From Cymodocea nodosa (lineage: Eukaryota > Streptophyta > Magnoliopsida > Alismatales > Cymodoceaceae): a stretch of DNA of 64,000 nucleotides. Position 1 is the stretch's first letter. The number at the start of each line of letters is the position of its first letter. The notes under the pieces were generated by a model that saw only the letters and a list, made by a program, of their open reading frames with translations, searched no databases and was not told the origin of the DNA. A program made the position numbers and the translations under genes. Positions 51,728-63,998 of the stretch are shown here, piece by piece. The stretch spans positions 632,501-696,500 of the forward strand of contig JAZBRI010000003.1 in NCBI GenBank assembly GCA_036874045.1. The letters run 5' to 3'.

Positions 51728-52480
51728 ATTATAAAACAACAATCCAAACCATAACTCTACTACATGAGATCAACCACATGAATCTTTCTTTTTTCAAATA
51801 TATCTATCTATGATCAAAAATTCGATTAAATTACATAGATTTAAATTTTTTTCTCACAATACTTTTAAGTTGAGCCCAAACGGTTAAGAGGTTTACATCC
51901 AATCGTTAGGTCAGGTTTCATTCCTTATTCATTTTTCCTAAGAAAAAAATTCCCTAATTTATGCTCAACCACAAGACTCAACTTCATAACCTCTGTGTCA
52001 TGTGACTGCATTGTAGTCGTCGGGAACCCACTAAATAAAAAAAAGTAGTTTAGGTCTTCTTTTACTTTTTTTAGTTTCTTCTACACCAATTAATTCTTCT
52101 CTCCTAGCTAGTACATCCTTTGACCTCTTAAGGATATAACAAAACCACCAAAATCAATTCTTTCTTATCCTAAATTAGTAATGCTCCTACTCTATTCCTA
52201 ATATAGTTTTTTTTAATTTATCCCTTATAATATCATTACTCATCCATCTAAACATTTACACCTCTGTAATGCTAACTTTTACATATACTCATACTTTACA
52301 ATCTAACACTCTGAATTATAAACTATAACTAAGCAAATAACAATTTTATAGAATTTTCCTCTTAATTTTGAGAGTAACCTCTTATCATAACTTTTTTTTT
52401 ACATCGATGAAAACCATGTGAAGATCCTTTTTCTTAACTCTATTAATTCTGCACACTATGCCATGTATTTTAGCTTCCCT
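51728..52480 (-). mobile_element. RTE LINE 3'-end fragment with a nested insertion
   Basis: Begins AACAACAATCCAAACCATAA, then CTACTACATGAGATCAACCACATGAATC, the reverse-complemented RTE 3' terminus. The RTE sequence resumes after the SINE-like insert at GTAGTTTAGGTCTTC and runs on to about 52480. It matches the 54016 copy in order. Confidence 0.65.
51866..52047 (+). mobile_element. Candidate tRNA-derived SINE nested in an RTE fragment
   Basis: An interruption of the RTE sequence. It starts GTTGAGCCCAAACGGTTAAG (A-box-like), has AGGTTTCATTCC (decayed B box) about 40 bp later, and ends in an A-rich tail (AAATAAAAAAA). Length and layout fit a SINE. It does not look like the Au copies. Clear target-site duplications are not seen. 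Confidence 0.45.
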
Positions 52481-54015
52481 GTCCTTTGAATCAACGCAAG
52501 AGATATAAGACAAACATGTGTTTTAGATTCCTGATTTGTCCAAGGGATTTGATCTTGCCTTGGTCAGTTGGTCTGACCTTAGCACTAAGAAAACCGCAAT
52601 TTTGATACTTTGTCTTCAGATAAGACATCTATTTCCAGCTTAAACTTACCCTCATCTTATTGAGATGGTGGAATCCCGTAGAAATACAGGGTTATCAATT
52701 ACTCTGATTTCATTCCTTGTAGTATTCTGCACAGGTCAGGCTCTTATTAAACTATTTGGCAAGGTTGAATATATTGGAAACGATAATGAACAATCAGCCA
52801 CTATATATTTGCAGACGAATGTAACAGTATTGCAGTGATGCAAATGCTATTTTAGATTCTTTCAAAGATCAAGAGATTGCAAATTATTGATCTATTCTTA
52901 TTCCATATGTATGGAAGGACCAGAAAGCACGCCAACTTCACAAAATGCCTGGCTCACAATTGGAGTTCAGCGGTGATCTGTTATTACTTTCAATCCAACA
53001 TATTTTAAAAGAACAAACTTCATCATCTGGTATCACTGTTAATGATAAAGAATTTCCATGGAAGCAAACACGATGAGACGCTAATCCAGAATCTATTTCG
53101 TCATGTGATGCCTATGGAGGTAATTGAATCACAGTTTTCTCTTGCTAAAAAAATTAAAAAGGATTATGAACATGTCATCAAGCAAAACTGGCATGCCAAG
53201 AACAGCTTCAAATTGATTAAAACATATTGCCAACAATTTTAGAAATGGAGAAAATGAACAGGACAAGGAATTCACATGACGACTAAACCAATTACGAAAA
53301 TAGTTCCCCTCCTAGTCTGAAGTGAATCGAGTAGGAGAAGACAGAGAGCGGGCTCAGAAGCAATTCACTAGACCATTTGAGAAACTAACTCGTAAGTGTT
53401 TTTCTCTTTTTTGAAGGGTACGTGTAAAGTGAGTTGACAGGAATCAACATTGATATGTAGTCCATGTTAAATAATAGCATAAATTCCACGGCACCTGCAT
53501 AGGTGATGCCAAGGCAAAAATAGACACTAGACAGCTGAGTGTTGCTCCACGTTGATATCTGGATGCCTAAGGTGGCACAGCACCCCTAGTGGGTGCCTAG
53601 GCAACTGGCATGGCATTGAAGGTGTTTTTTTGGAGATGTCCTCATGGATCTATAGGGGTTAAATGGATACTATCAAGATCCATTCACCCAAGTGGCCTGT
53701 ATACTAAAATAAAAAGGCACATGTAAAACCCTAATTCTAGATTGCCTTCAAATTTATAATTTCTTCATTTCTGTATTGTCTTCATATTCTTTTTATTAGC
53801 TTTCTGGTCTTTCCTCTAGCCTTTTAATAGCAGACACTTTCTTTGAAATTGAAAAAAGGACAAGAAAGTAGATAACCACTAAGAAATTTGAGCATCTCAG
53901 ATAGATGTACAATTTGCTGTAGTGATTTGGATTTGGGGAAGTAAAGGACGTGGAGATTGAACAGAATTTCCACAACAAACAATGGCTCTTTCAAAGGTTC
54001 TGAAATTCATTTCAC
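52481..54015. other. Gene-poor interval
   Basis: A patch at about 53480-53625 is rich in GCCTAGG/GGCACC words, like patches at 785, 12265, 32765, 34553 and 58075. An open frame at 53042-53242 has no known relative. Nothing else is recognised. Confidence 0.5.
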
Positions 54016-56036
54016 CACCAACAACAATAACCCAAGATAAAAGCTCACCATGTGGTGTCAGCCATGAATCTTTTTCTTCCACAAATTCCTATTTATAGTT
54101 AAATCTTTAATTAAATTACATAAATTTAAAGTTCTTCTCACAAATCCAAATCAAGTAGTTAATTCACTAATTAATACTCTTCTTCTAATAATACATCCTT
54201 TGGCCCCCTAAAAATATAACTAAATCACCTAAACCAATTTTTTCTTATATTATCTTCAATTAGTACAATTCTCACTTTAAAATCATTTTAACTTATCCTT
54301 TCTAATATTACCACCCATCCAGGTAAGCATTTGTATCTCTACAATACTAACTTTTTACATACAGTCATGCTTTACAATCTAATATTTCGAACCATATAGT
54401 TGAACAAATAACAATTTTATAGAATTTCTGTTTAGTTTTAATGATATCAGCCTATCACATAACACTCCAAAAGTATCTCCACTTCTTCCACCCTATTTTA
54501 ATCCTATGAATAAATCTACAACAATTTCTCCATTATTACTTATAAATATTAAGTATTTATAAATCTTACTTTATGAATTTCATGATTATTATATATCCAA
54601 TTGTACTAATTATAAATCTTAGGTACCATTTATTATATATCTAATTATATAATCTCATTATTATTATTATTATTATTATTGAACCTATACTCCATATATT
54701 CGATTTTTGACCTAATTAATTTAAGTCTTTTAAACTCTAAAGTATCTCTCTATAATTCTAATTTATAACTAATTTTTGTCATAATTTCATCAACCAAAAC
54801 TATGTCATTAGCAAATTTTCTAAGGTATTTCTCCTTAAATTTTCTTAGTCATTTCATTCATAAATAACATAAAGAGGTATGGACTTAGAGAGGACCCCTA
54901 AAGTAAATCTAATCTATTGGAAATTCATTAATTTCTCCTAGGATAAATTTAACACTAGTAATTGTTCTTTCATACATATCCTTTATAATATGAATATATC
55001 TTAGGGTACTCCTGTTCTTTCCAATATCCATCACAATAGATTTCTAGATAATCTATCATAAACTTTCTTTAAATCAATGGATCATATAGAGATCTTTTTT
55101 TGAACTTTAAAATTTTTTATTAGTTCTCTAAGTAAATGAATAATTTCCATTGTTGACCTACCTAACATAAACTCAAATTAATTTTGTTTGATTTTAGTTG
55201 TCTTAGTCTATACTTAATTTTCATTTCTCGTAGTTTTATAGTGTGACTCATTAACTTAATACCAAAATAATTATTGCAATATGGTATGTCACCCTTATTC
55301 TTAAATATAAATATGAAAGAATTATTTCACCATGCACCTGACATCTTTGTCTTTAAAATTATATTAAAAAACTTAGTTAACCACTTAATTCTTACTTCAC
55401 TCATGTCCTCCCACACCTCAATAGAAATACTCTGGTCCAATAGCTTTCCTACATTTCATTTTCATAATAACTTCTTTTACCTCTAAGCTGCTAATTCTTC
55501 TAAAATAATGATAATTTATATCCTTTGCACCACAACCTAAATTTTGCATATAAGGGTTTCCTATAAGAAATTTATCAAAAAGTTTAGTAAAATACCTACA
55601 AAATCTGTTTTTTATTTCACTTAATTTTACCAAAACTTTACGATTTTCATTGTTAATACACTTTACTAACTCAAATCTCTAGATTCTTCTTACAAGTCTT
55701 GGTCAATTTATATATTCTATTATTCTCTTATTTTGTATCCAAACTATCATATAATTCCTTATAAGCTTGATTATTAACTTCACTAGCAATTTTCTTAACA
55801 TTCCTTTTTGCTAGCTTATACTTCTCTAAATTCTTTTATAGCATGCTTCTCTTTTATTATCTTTTATACATCTTCATTCCATCATCAACTTTCTTTACCT
55901 AGCGAAGCTATCTCATGAGACTTTCCTAAAATTTCCTTAGAAATAATTTTAATATAAGTAGTTATTCCATTTCGAAGTTTATTTATTTCTCCATCTAGTT
56001 CCTATATTCCTTCTTTTAACAAGACTGCTGAAATTC
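54016..56036 (-). mobile_element. RTE-clade LINE, decayed, 5'-truncated
   Basis: Minus-strand motifs in order: NRFCRYFTKLFDKFLIGNPY (about 55560-55620), FRRISSLEVKEVIMKMKCRK followed by AIGPE (55430-55500), a box like QGSxLSPYLFMLFMNEMT (about 54855-54905), and FANDIVLVDE (about 54785-54815). The 3' terminus is CAACAATAACCCAAG on the plus strand at 54016. These are RTE reverse transcriptase signatures. Stops and frameshifts are frequent. Confidence 0.82.
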
Positions 56037-56176
56037 ATTTCAACAATTTGAAAAAAAAAAGCATAAATACTAGTATCCGTAAAATAATAATAGAATTAAT
56101 TTGTCAAGACAACGAATCGGATTAATATGACTAACCTTGTAATTTGCAGTTCAAGCTAGGGATTTAATTATTGTTC

Positions 56177-59100
56177 TCACATGAAATATCTTGCCTTCTT
56201 TTCAGCAGGCTTCAGAATTTGGAAAGAGCACATCAAGCTTTCATCAACACTCATCATTGCACCAGCATTATCAAATTCACCACAATAATTTGGAGCTGAA
56301 AATATTGTTACAAGCTGTCTATCAGCAAAGAATTCATACCCATCTTCCACAACCTGCAGGGATATGCAATAATCAGTCAAAGAGTAAAGTGACTTAAAAT
56401 AAGCACATGAAAGTGGGAGAAATAACCTGATGTGCACGACACACAAGATCTAAGTCATGTTTGGTTAGAAATTCTAAAACTTTGTCTGCACCAAAGGTAT
56501 ATGAAACACCTCGATCATTCATTCCCCACCCTTGGATGCCCTTATCAGGATCAGACCAAAGCAAATCACAAAGCAAACCACTATCTGGAACATCACATGG
56601 GCGGGCAATGTTTTTAATTTGATCCAAACTGTTTAGCTCAGGGGATAAGCCACCATGCATACACAATATTTTGTCATCTATTACAGCAGCTACAGGAAGG
56701 CAGTTAAAGCAATCAGTAAAAACCTTCCACAGTTTCTGATTAAAACGGCGCTTACATTCATCATAAAATCCGTATATCCGGTTTATAGATGCTGACTCAT
56801 GATTTCCTCTCAAAAGAAAGAAGTTCTCTGGATACTTGATCTTATAAGCAAGAAGAAGACAGATTGTTTCCAAACTCTGCTTTCCCCTGTCAACATAATC
56901 TCCTAAGAATAAGTAATTGGCATCAGGAGGGAAACCACCATATTCAAAAAGTCTTAGAAGGTCACCATATTGGCCATGGATATCACCTGAGATTTAGAGG
57001 GAAAAAAAGATAAATTACAAGATGAAATTCGATTACATTTTGAGGATTACAGAGTCAAGTGAATGTGATCGCTCAAAAACAAACAAATATACATAAAAGG
57101 CTTAACCACAATTATTCAATGAATTCAAGTATATATTATATCTCTGAAACCAAAAATGCATGGTGGTCTTCTTCAAAAAAAGAAATGCATGAAGGACGCA
57201 TTAATAGATATTTCTAATCAATTAAAAAAAAGAAAGTAGATAAAACATTTTAAATGTCAAAACTAAGATTGCCAAAAAATAGACAGTGTTGACAATGTCG
57301 ATATCATGTCAATGAAAAAATATACTTTTTAAGGTAGATGCCTAGATGTGAATTGTTCACGTCTTGGCTGCTCACCTCACTTTAATTAAGTATTTTTTTT
57401 GTTGATTTTGTTTAATTAAATATATTTAGAAGGTTTTTAAATATTTTTCCTTGAAAAATTTGTTTTACGTTTTTTATGGAATATTACTGAAATATAAAAA
57501 TTATTGAAATATGTCTATATAATATATTTATTATATTAAATACATATATAAACACATTCATGACATTGACAGAAAGTTATGTCCAACACTTCTCAAGGCA
57601 TCATAGCTTCGGTCGTGGGCTCCTAGAACCCCTAGGCACCGGCAACGGCACCGGGACACCAAAGTTTGTATCATTTTTTTCTGATGTACCGTGTCTGTGT
57701 GATTTATAAATATCTAAAGCACATATGATTGTTTTTTACAAAAACAAGTAATTAAACCTAAGGAGTCTAAAAAATAAACATGGCATTAAAACATCAAACC
57801 AATAATTAAGAACACCCTAAAGCATGCCAGAATCTCTCTAACAGATTGTCTGGTGTCCCTGACAAGCTTGCAAAGTTGCTGACATCACCAAAAAAGGATG
57901 TCAAAGCTTTTGCAGCCGTTGAGAATGACCGCTGAAACTGCCAATGGCTACTGATTGTTAAGAAAGAAAAGAGAAAAAGAAAGAATGCTTGAAAAGCCCT
58001 ACAAGATATTTTTAATAGGTGGATCCATAACCATATCCAACTAAAGATACGGATAAGCCAATACATAAGCCAAGGCACCCAGCCTCCATTTAGCACCTTA
58101 GCACTTAGGCAGGTGCCAATAACAACTATTTAAAGAACAACATTTTTAAAATCAATAATATCAAAGAGAAAAGTGGAAAGGAAAGCCTACAAAATAGATG
58201 TCATGGAAGCATTCCCACAAGGAAAGGTATTATCTTGAAAGGTGAATCCCTGTAGATCATTGTTTGTTTTAATAGTTTCACCTGTATTTTACTATTCTAA
58301 CAATATTTTTGAAGTACTTTTTCCCCAAAAAAATTATGCCATTTCTGCCCTACTGGCAATAAAATCGTATGAAAGGTAAATCTAGCAGCACAATGTTTCC
58401 TTGAACGGTTTCCCAATATTTTACTCTTCTGGAAGTACTTCCAAGTATGGTTTTTTCCCAAAAATTTTGTCATTTCTCCCCATACAAACTGCATATCAAG
58501 TGATTTGAAGTTATGAAGCTTATTATCCAGCAAGGATTGTGGAAATAGTAGGATTGCTATAAATAATTGGTTAATAAACTATGCTAAGATAGATCTCAAG
58601 GAGAGATATACAACTTGCTATAATAAACGAACTAAACCCATACATATATTTCACCGTCACAAAGTTATTGACTAAGACATTCTCTTTTAAACCACACAAA
58701 GGCCTTCCAAGACAGTAACATTTTTTGATCACATGATTCCTTCACCAAAATGACAAACAACAACTTATGCATATAATTTGCATTATTAGTGTTCTCCTTA
58801 ATTCATTTTTGTATAAATGTATAACATGCAATAGCACAATTGGAGATGCAAATATGTAGCCCGAAAGATGGCAATGATGTACGATGTAATGAACATTAGA
58901 GTAAGTCCTTTAACAACTCAGTTTAGGATAAAGATGGTGAAAAGCACATTTGAATGAAGATTAAAAAAGAGTTGATGGGAAGTGTAAATCTGGATACTTT
59001 GGTGATCTAAATACTAGGTGTGATGAATAAATAAAATAGTACAATCTTGCGGCCTCAACAGCAACCGAATGGCAGAGTAGACAAATTACATATTGATATT

Positions 59101-59997
59101 GTCAAAGAACGCATATTGAAATAAAGACCAACAAAATGAAATCAATGGCAAGAGCAGTACATTTTGGTACGTTGATGACCCAGAGACAACGAATGATGGA
59201 ATAGAAAAATAGTACATACTTACAGCCTCAATGATAACTGAATGAAAGAGTAGATAATTGCGCATATGGTTAAAGATCATTGCTCACAAGAAATGAACGA
59301 CGTATCTGATGCTGTACTTGACATTCTTTTAACAAAAACGCCAAATAGAGAGAAAGAGGCAATAGATTAACAACAGGTGCGTCAAGAACTTAAAATAGTT
59401 ATAAAAAACTAGCAATTTTACTGACAAACACAAGCAAACCCTTCTGATCTACAGAGCAAAGTCCCATGCATGGTGCTAATTTACCACAACATATCGCCTC
59501 GACCCGTAACTGAACTAGGCGAAAAAATCAAAGAACAAATAAGCCCTAATCGGCATCCTGCCGTACAAAAAATGAGGTTTGTTATGGTCATTTGTTCTTT
59601 TATTTTTTTTAACCTTTATCAAGGCCATTTATGATACAAAAATGAAATACCGCATGTAAGCCCTAATCAGCATACCGAGAAACCATCTTTTCCGATATGA
59701 TAGAAACAACAGAAGAAAAAAAAAGGACCTTCCTTTATAAAAATCGAAACAAAATACAAACAGTTCGAACCCAAACGCCCGGAATACCAAAAAGATTGAA
59801 AATTTACGAGAGAACTGACCACAAATTTTGATGGGAGCCTCCAGTTCCAGCAGATTAGGCTGACTGAGGAAAATGCTCCGGGAAACATGGCAAAGCTGAC
59901 GGATCTCCGTATCAGCTAAGTGTACAAGCTTCCCCGGCCGCGCCGTTCTCACCTCCAGAAGCCTGCGTATGATATCGTCCAACAAAGACGCGTCCAT
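56177..59997 (-). CDS. Serine/threonine protein phosphatase PP1 catalytic subunit
   Basis: PP1 (plant TOPP family) dephosphorylates Ser/Thr on many targets with regulatory partners. Exons in transcript order: 59997-59820, 56986-56427 and 56353-56177. The product is 304 residues, slightly short for the family because of a clipped C-terminus ([11 protein letters not shown]). Catalytic motifs are intact: GDIHGQ (60-65), GDYVDRG (88-94), LRGNHE (118-123), then [23 protein letters not shown] and [17 protein letters not shown]. Metal ligands Asp61, His63, Asp89 and Asn121 are present. The start at 59997 follows a run of GTG codons without another ATG. Intron 1 is 2.8 kb and contains two local duplications. 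Confidence 0.96.
58237..58486. repeat. Local tandem duplication in PP1 intron 1
   Basis: About 115 bp at 58237-58352 recur at 58371-58486 (offset 134 bp). Landmarks in the same order in both are GAAAGGTRAATC, ATTTTACT-TTCT, GAAGTACTT, TTTTTCCC-AAAA and CATTTCTSCCC. Diverged by substitutions and small gaps. Confidence 0.75.
59028..59275. repeat. Second local duplication in PP1 intron 1
   Basis: About 65 bp at 59028-59093 recur at 59201-59266 (offset 173 bp). They share AAAATAGTACA, GCCTCAA, AACYGAATG and AGAGTAGA. Diverged copies without coding content. Confidence 0.65.
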
Positions 59998-60173
59998 CAC
60001 CACCACCACAGACTCTTCCCACCTGCCGTGCCCGCTGGAATAGACTCAGTCAACGACCTGCCGACCGGAGAAATGAGGCGACTTTGTATCGACGAAAAGC
60101 GCCGACGAGTGGGAGCGAATCCGGTAACGGAATCTGGGTCTGGAGGCTGCTTTTCTTCGTTTTGGGTTGGGTT

Positions 60174-60229
60174 ACTTGTGTGGTTCCTTCACTCGCACAC
60201 CCACCACCCCCGAACCCCCCACCACACCC

Positions 60230-60264
<35 letters not shown>

Positions 60265-60278
60265 TGTGTGGTTCCTTC
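60174..60278 (+). mobile_element. Short poly(A)-tailed insertion with perfect 17-bp target-site duplication
   Basis: ACTTGTGTGGTTCCTTC occurs at 60174-60190 and again, identical, at 60262-60278. Between them lie 40 bp of C-rich DNA (60191-60230, starting ACTCGCACACCCACCACCCC) and a run of about 31 A (60231-60261). Removing the insert and one copy restores a continuous sequence. This is the signature of LINE-machinery retroposition of a very short, 5'-truncated polyadenylated RNA. It lies about 180-280 bp upstream of the PP1 ATG. Confidence 0.8.
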
Positions 60279-62529
60279 CTTTGTCGTGAATTGGTGTTGA
60301 AGAAGATTTTAATAATAATATTTTTTTTATAAAGTTATTTATACATTAAAACGAAACCGTAAGTACTTACCGTTAAAAATATTATATACGTTTATCTTAT
60401 AATTTAAAATCTATTAATAATGAACAATGTATCTAAAATAAATATATATTTTTTTATAAATATTTATGTTAAATGTAATAGTCGTCTTTAATAAATTTTA
60501 AGATGATGTATCTAAACCGTAAAATAAGCATCTACATTATAAAAATTTAAATTTATAAAAAAAATTATACTTAATCCATAAAAGAAGAAAGATACAGTTA
60601 ACGTTTAGCAATGGTTAGATTTGACAGGATCTTAGGATTATATATGTAAATGTTTATTTGTGCACGAGAAAATGTCAATAAAAAGAAAGGAAAAAATTAG
60701 AAAATATAAGAAAAAAAAGGTTATTTCTATACGCCACGGAAAGTTAAAAATTAATAATTAAAATGACTCACAAATTTTTATTTTTAAAATAAAATATTGA
60801 ACATTAATATCAAATATAAATATTAAATATTGATATCAATAAAAGTGTATAAATTAAATACAAATGCATAGACTAACAATATTAAATTTTATTTTTATCT
60901 ATCAAAAATCATATTAATATTTTGACTTTCGAAAAATATCAATATTTATACGTATACAAGTTTAAAATTACTTTCTAAACTTTTTATTTTATACAAACAC
61001 TTTTATTCATTTTATGAACTTTTTTTTTTTTGAAATTTCCCAGACATCACAAACTCCTCTTAAATCATGCTTAGAGACCAAAATAGAAGCGTTCGATTTT
61101 GATATAACGTAGAAACGAAAAAAGAATTGTTACATTTTTTTTTAAAAATCACGGATGAGTAATGCGTAGCCTGATAAAGTCACCATTCAAAACTTGATTT
61201 CTATTAACATTTATTCAACCAACGTAAATCAATTAATCAAGAGCAATATCGCTAAGATTTTATTCTCATCACACACAAAAATTGCCATCACTGAAAGAAA
61301 CTGATGTTTGTTTATGCAATGAGCGAGCAATAAGAGATTCTCAAGGTGGGGGGAATTAAATCAAAACACGTCGGGTCCCATTTGAAACCACTTATTGAAT
61401 AGGCACCCATTAAAAAATGCAGCTTAATTATTGAATAAATTTCTTAGCTGTCAATTTTTTTATTAATATTTCCTTTTTGAAAATTTAAAAATATTTCTGT
61501 AATCATCTAATTTATATTATAATCTGTTTTGGTATAAAATTTGTATATTAATTCGAATCATATTCGTTACTATATTTTTACATAAAAAGCAACGATTATA
61601 TATATATTTTTTAAAGTATCGAATTTTATGACCTTTGTATCATGGATCAACACCTTTTAATTTAAACGAAAATAAATTTTATCATATATTTTTACACCAT
61701 GAACCGTCTTTTTTTCTTTTTTTCTTTTTTTTTTAAAAAAAAAAAAAACATTTCAACACAATTAAATGATAACGATGATGAACTCAAAAAAGCCACGACA
61801 TCCTCACCCGCACCACCTCTTCTCACCCACCTCGGCCTTGCCACCTCCTCCTGCAAATCAGATCCGAAGATGTAACGTCGACCTGGAAAATGAGGTCGTC
61901 GCCGTTGAACCAGATATTGGTGATCCGGCCGTGAGCAATAACTATTTGTATTTGTATTTTCTTTATTCATGGTCGGTTGTCCTTAGGTCTAGCAAAGGAA
62001 GATTTAGTTGGTTAACGAAAGATTTGGTTGGACCCGTCTGTAGACCTGTCAAACGTTAGGAAGAAAACGATGGAAAATAATAATAATAATAATAATAAAT
62101 TTAAGTGTCTGTGTATAAAATATAAAATATAAAATATATATGTTTGTATATAAAATAGAAAATAAAAAATATATATTTTATATAATAAATATATTTATTT
62201 ATTAAATAAAAATATTTAAATAATAAATAAAAATATTATAATAAATTATAAACAAGATAAATAATAATAACATTTTTCATAGATAATATAAGATAATAGA
62301 GTCTTTTTTATCTATAATTTATAATTTCGATAGATAATACATTTCCCACTTTTCTATTATTGCATAGATCCAGATGGAGATCGAAAAAAGCAAAATCACT
62401 CTTCAACGTAAATTCAGAAAAGACTTTTGACAAACATAAAGGTCATATGAATTATTCACTGAAACTATCAAGAACATCTTCAACCGAGGAGGGCTACTAG
62501 CAAAAATACCTTTGACTGGCTGTGACGAC

Positions 62530-62780
62530 GGCTACAATGAGGGATAGGTCGGGAGCGAGTGACGAGGTTGGGATGAGAGAGTTGCAACAAGGCTAGGGTT
62601 TCTTCGCAACAAAGGGGTGCGATTGGTGAGTGCTTCTCTGCAAGCGACGAGGGGAGCGAGGAGGTGAGGGCTACAACGGGGCGAAGGCTTCTTGGCGATG
62701 AGGAGTGTGATGTGGTGAGGTGCTTTTCTACAAGTGACAAGGAGAGCGACCACGGGGTGAGGGCTACAACAAGCCGACGA
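62530..62780. repeat. GC-rich minisatellite, ~90-bp unit
   Basis: A unit at 62612-62678 (GTGAGTGCTTCTCTGCAAGC, ending GTGAGGGCTACAAC) recurs at 62699-62770 (GTGAGGTGCTTTTCTACAAG, same ending). A partial third copy lies upstream (62530-62611). The repeat leaves several frames open and generates false ORFs on the minus strand. Confidence 0.75.
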
Positions 62781-63990
62781 CCGTAAGCGACGAAGGAAGT
62801 GAAGGCTGCGAGCGATGCAGTTTCAATTTTGAGAGTTTTCGTCAAAATTCCATAATTTTAGGTGAGAAAAACCATGGAATTTTTGAAATGAAAGCTTTTA
62901 TATGATCAAAAATGATGAAAAACTTTTCATTTTTCATTAACTATATTTTCTATTCCATGATTTTTTAAGTGCACGAACACCCTCTGAGCTTTGGCCCCAT
63001 TTTCCTCAAAGTGAATATTATGAGAGATGCATGGGGGAATCTTGTGTGGCTGTTGGGCTATTCCACTCCAATTCATGAGCTTACTTGCTTTGCAGAGAGA
63101 TGGATGATGCTATTGATAAAAAGAGGTCAATCAATGCAAGATTATTTAAAATTTGCCACCCTATCAACTTCTTGCATGTGGTACCAAGGTGAGTGAGGAA
63201 CAATTACAGAAGCAAATACTACGTACAAAATTGCTAACACGAGAGACTCACACTCCTGTTCTAGGTAACATTTGAATGGATTAAAGTATTTGAACTTTAT
63301 GAAATCTACATCTCTCCGGTTATTCCAAATAACAATCGGAAAAGACGCAGCTGACCAAGGCACCCATGATGCATCATGATGATGCGGTGGTCTTCAATTT
63401 TAAATCAACGCGTCGTCCTGTTATTACGATTGAGAGAGGAAAAAAGAAAAGAAAAAGGGAACCCATGCAGATGATTAATAACACGATGTATGTATGTTAT
63501 CAACAACAACAGACGTCGATAATATAAAAATTGCAGGCCGTACATGTCATTTCCAATGTATTTGACAGTCCCGTGTCATTTCCAAAGCTTCAAACACCGA
63601 CTGTAACAGACAGGTCCCCAATCTTCACAGCAACAGCGAATCCAATTGTTATCTCGATATCGGAAGGAGGGAGAGAATAAATTGTTTTTTTAATGACGGT
63701 GCATTATTATATTTGATTAATTAAATTATTCACCCAATCATGTAATTAGCGTTGGCATTAAAGAAAGAAATGGCCTCCATAAGACTGGAGGGCATGTGCG
63801 AAAGGCAGGCACGGAGCCGCAAGCATCCCTTGCTGCAGGCAAATCTCCCAACACAAATGTTTGTCGTAATGCCAGACTAACATATTTGATTGTTTTTGCG
63901 TATGCACGATAATCCAGGTTGCGTCTGGCGACGACAAGCTCTTTGTTTAAGTAAAGCACAGATTTCGAAAAGATCACAGCTTCTAATCCA

Positions 63991-63998
63991 TATAAATA
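63991..63998 (+). promoter_or_regulatory. TATA-like motif at the window edge
   Basis: TATAAATA preceded by AATCCA at the last bases of the window. It could be the TATA box of a plus-strand gene beginning just to the right; the gene itself is not visible. Confidence 0.3.

Noticed and set aside
55418-55633. Minus-strand frame of 71 codons as a gene
   Set aside because: It is the reverse transcriptase N-terminal part of a decayed RTE LINE.
60050-60332. Frames ending in poly-Lys upstream of PP1
   Set aside because: They read through the poly(A) tail of the short insertion.
62480-62845. Minus-strand Ser/Leu-rich frame of 121 codons
   Set aside because: Open in two frames because of the GC-rich ~90-bp repeat; the protein repeats itself with the DNA unit.
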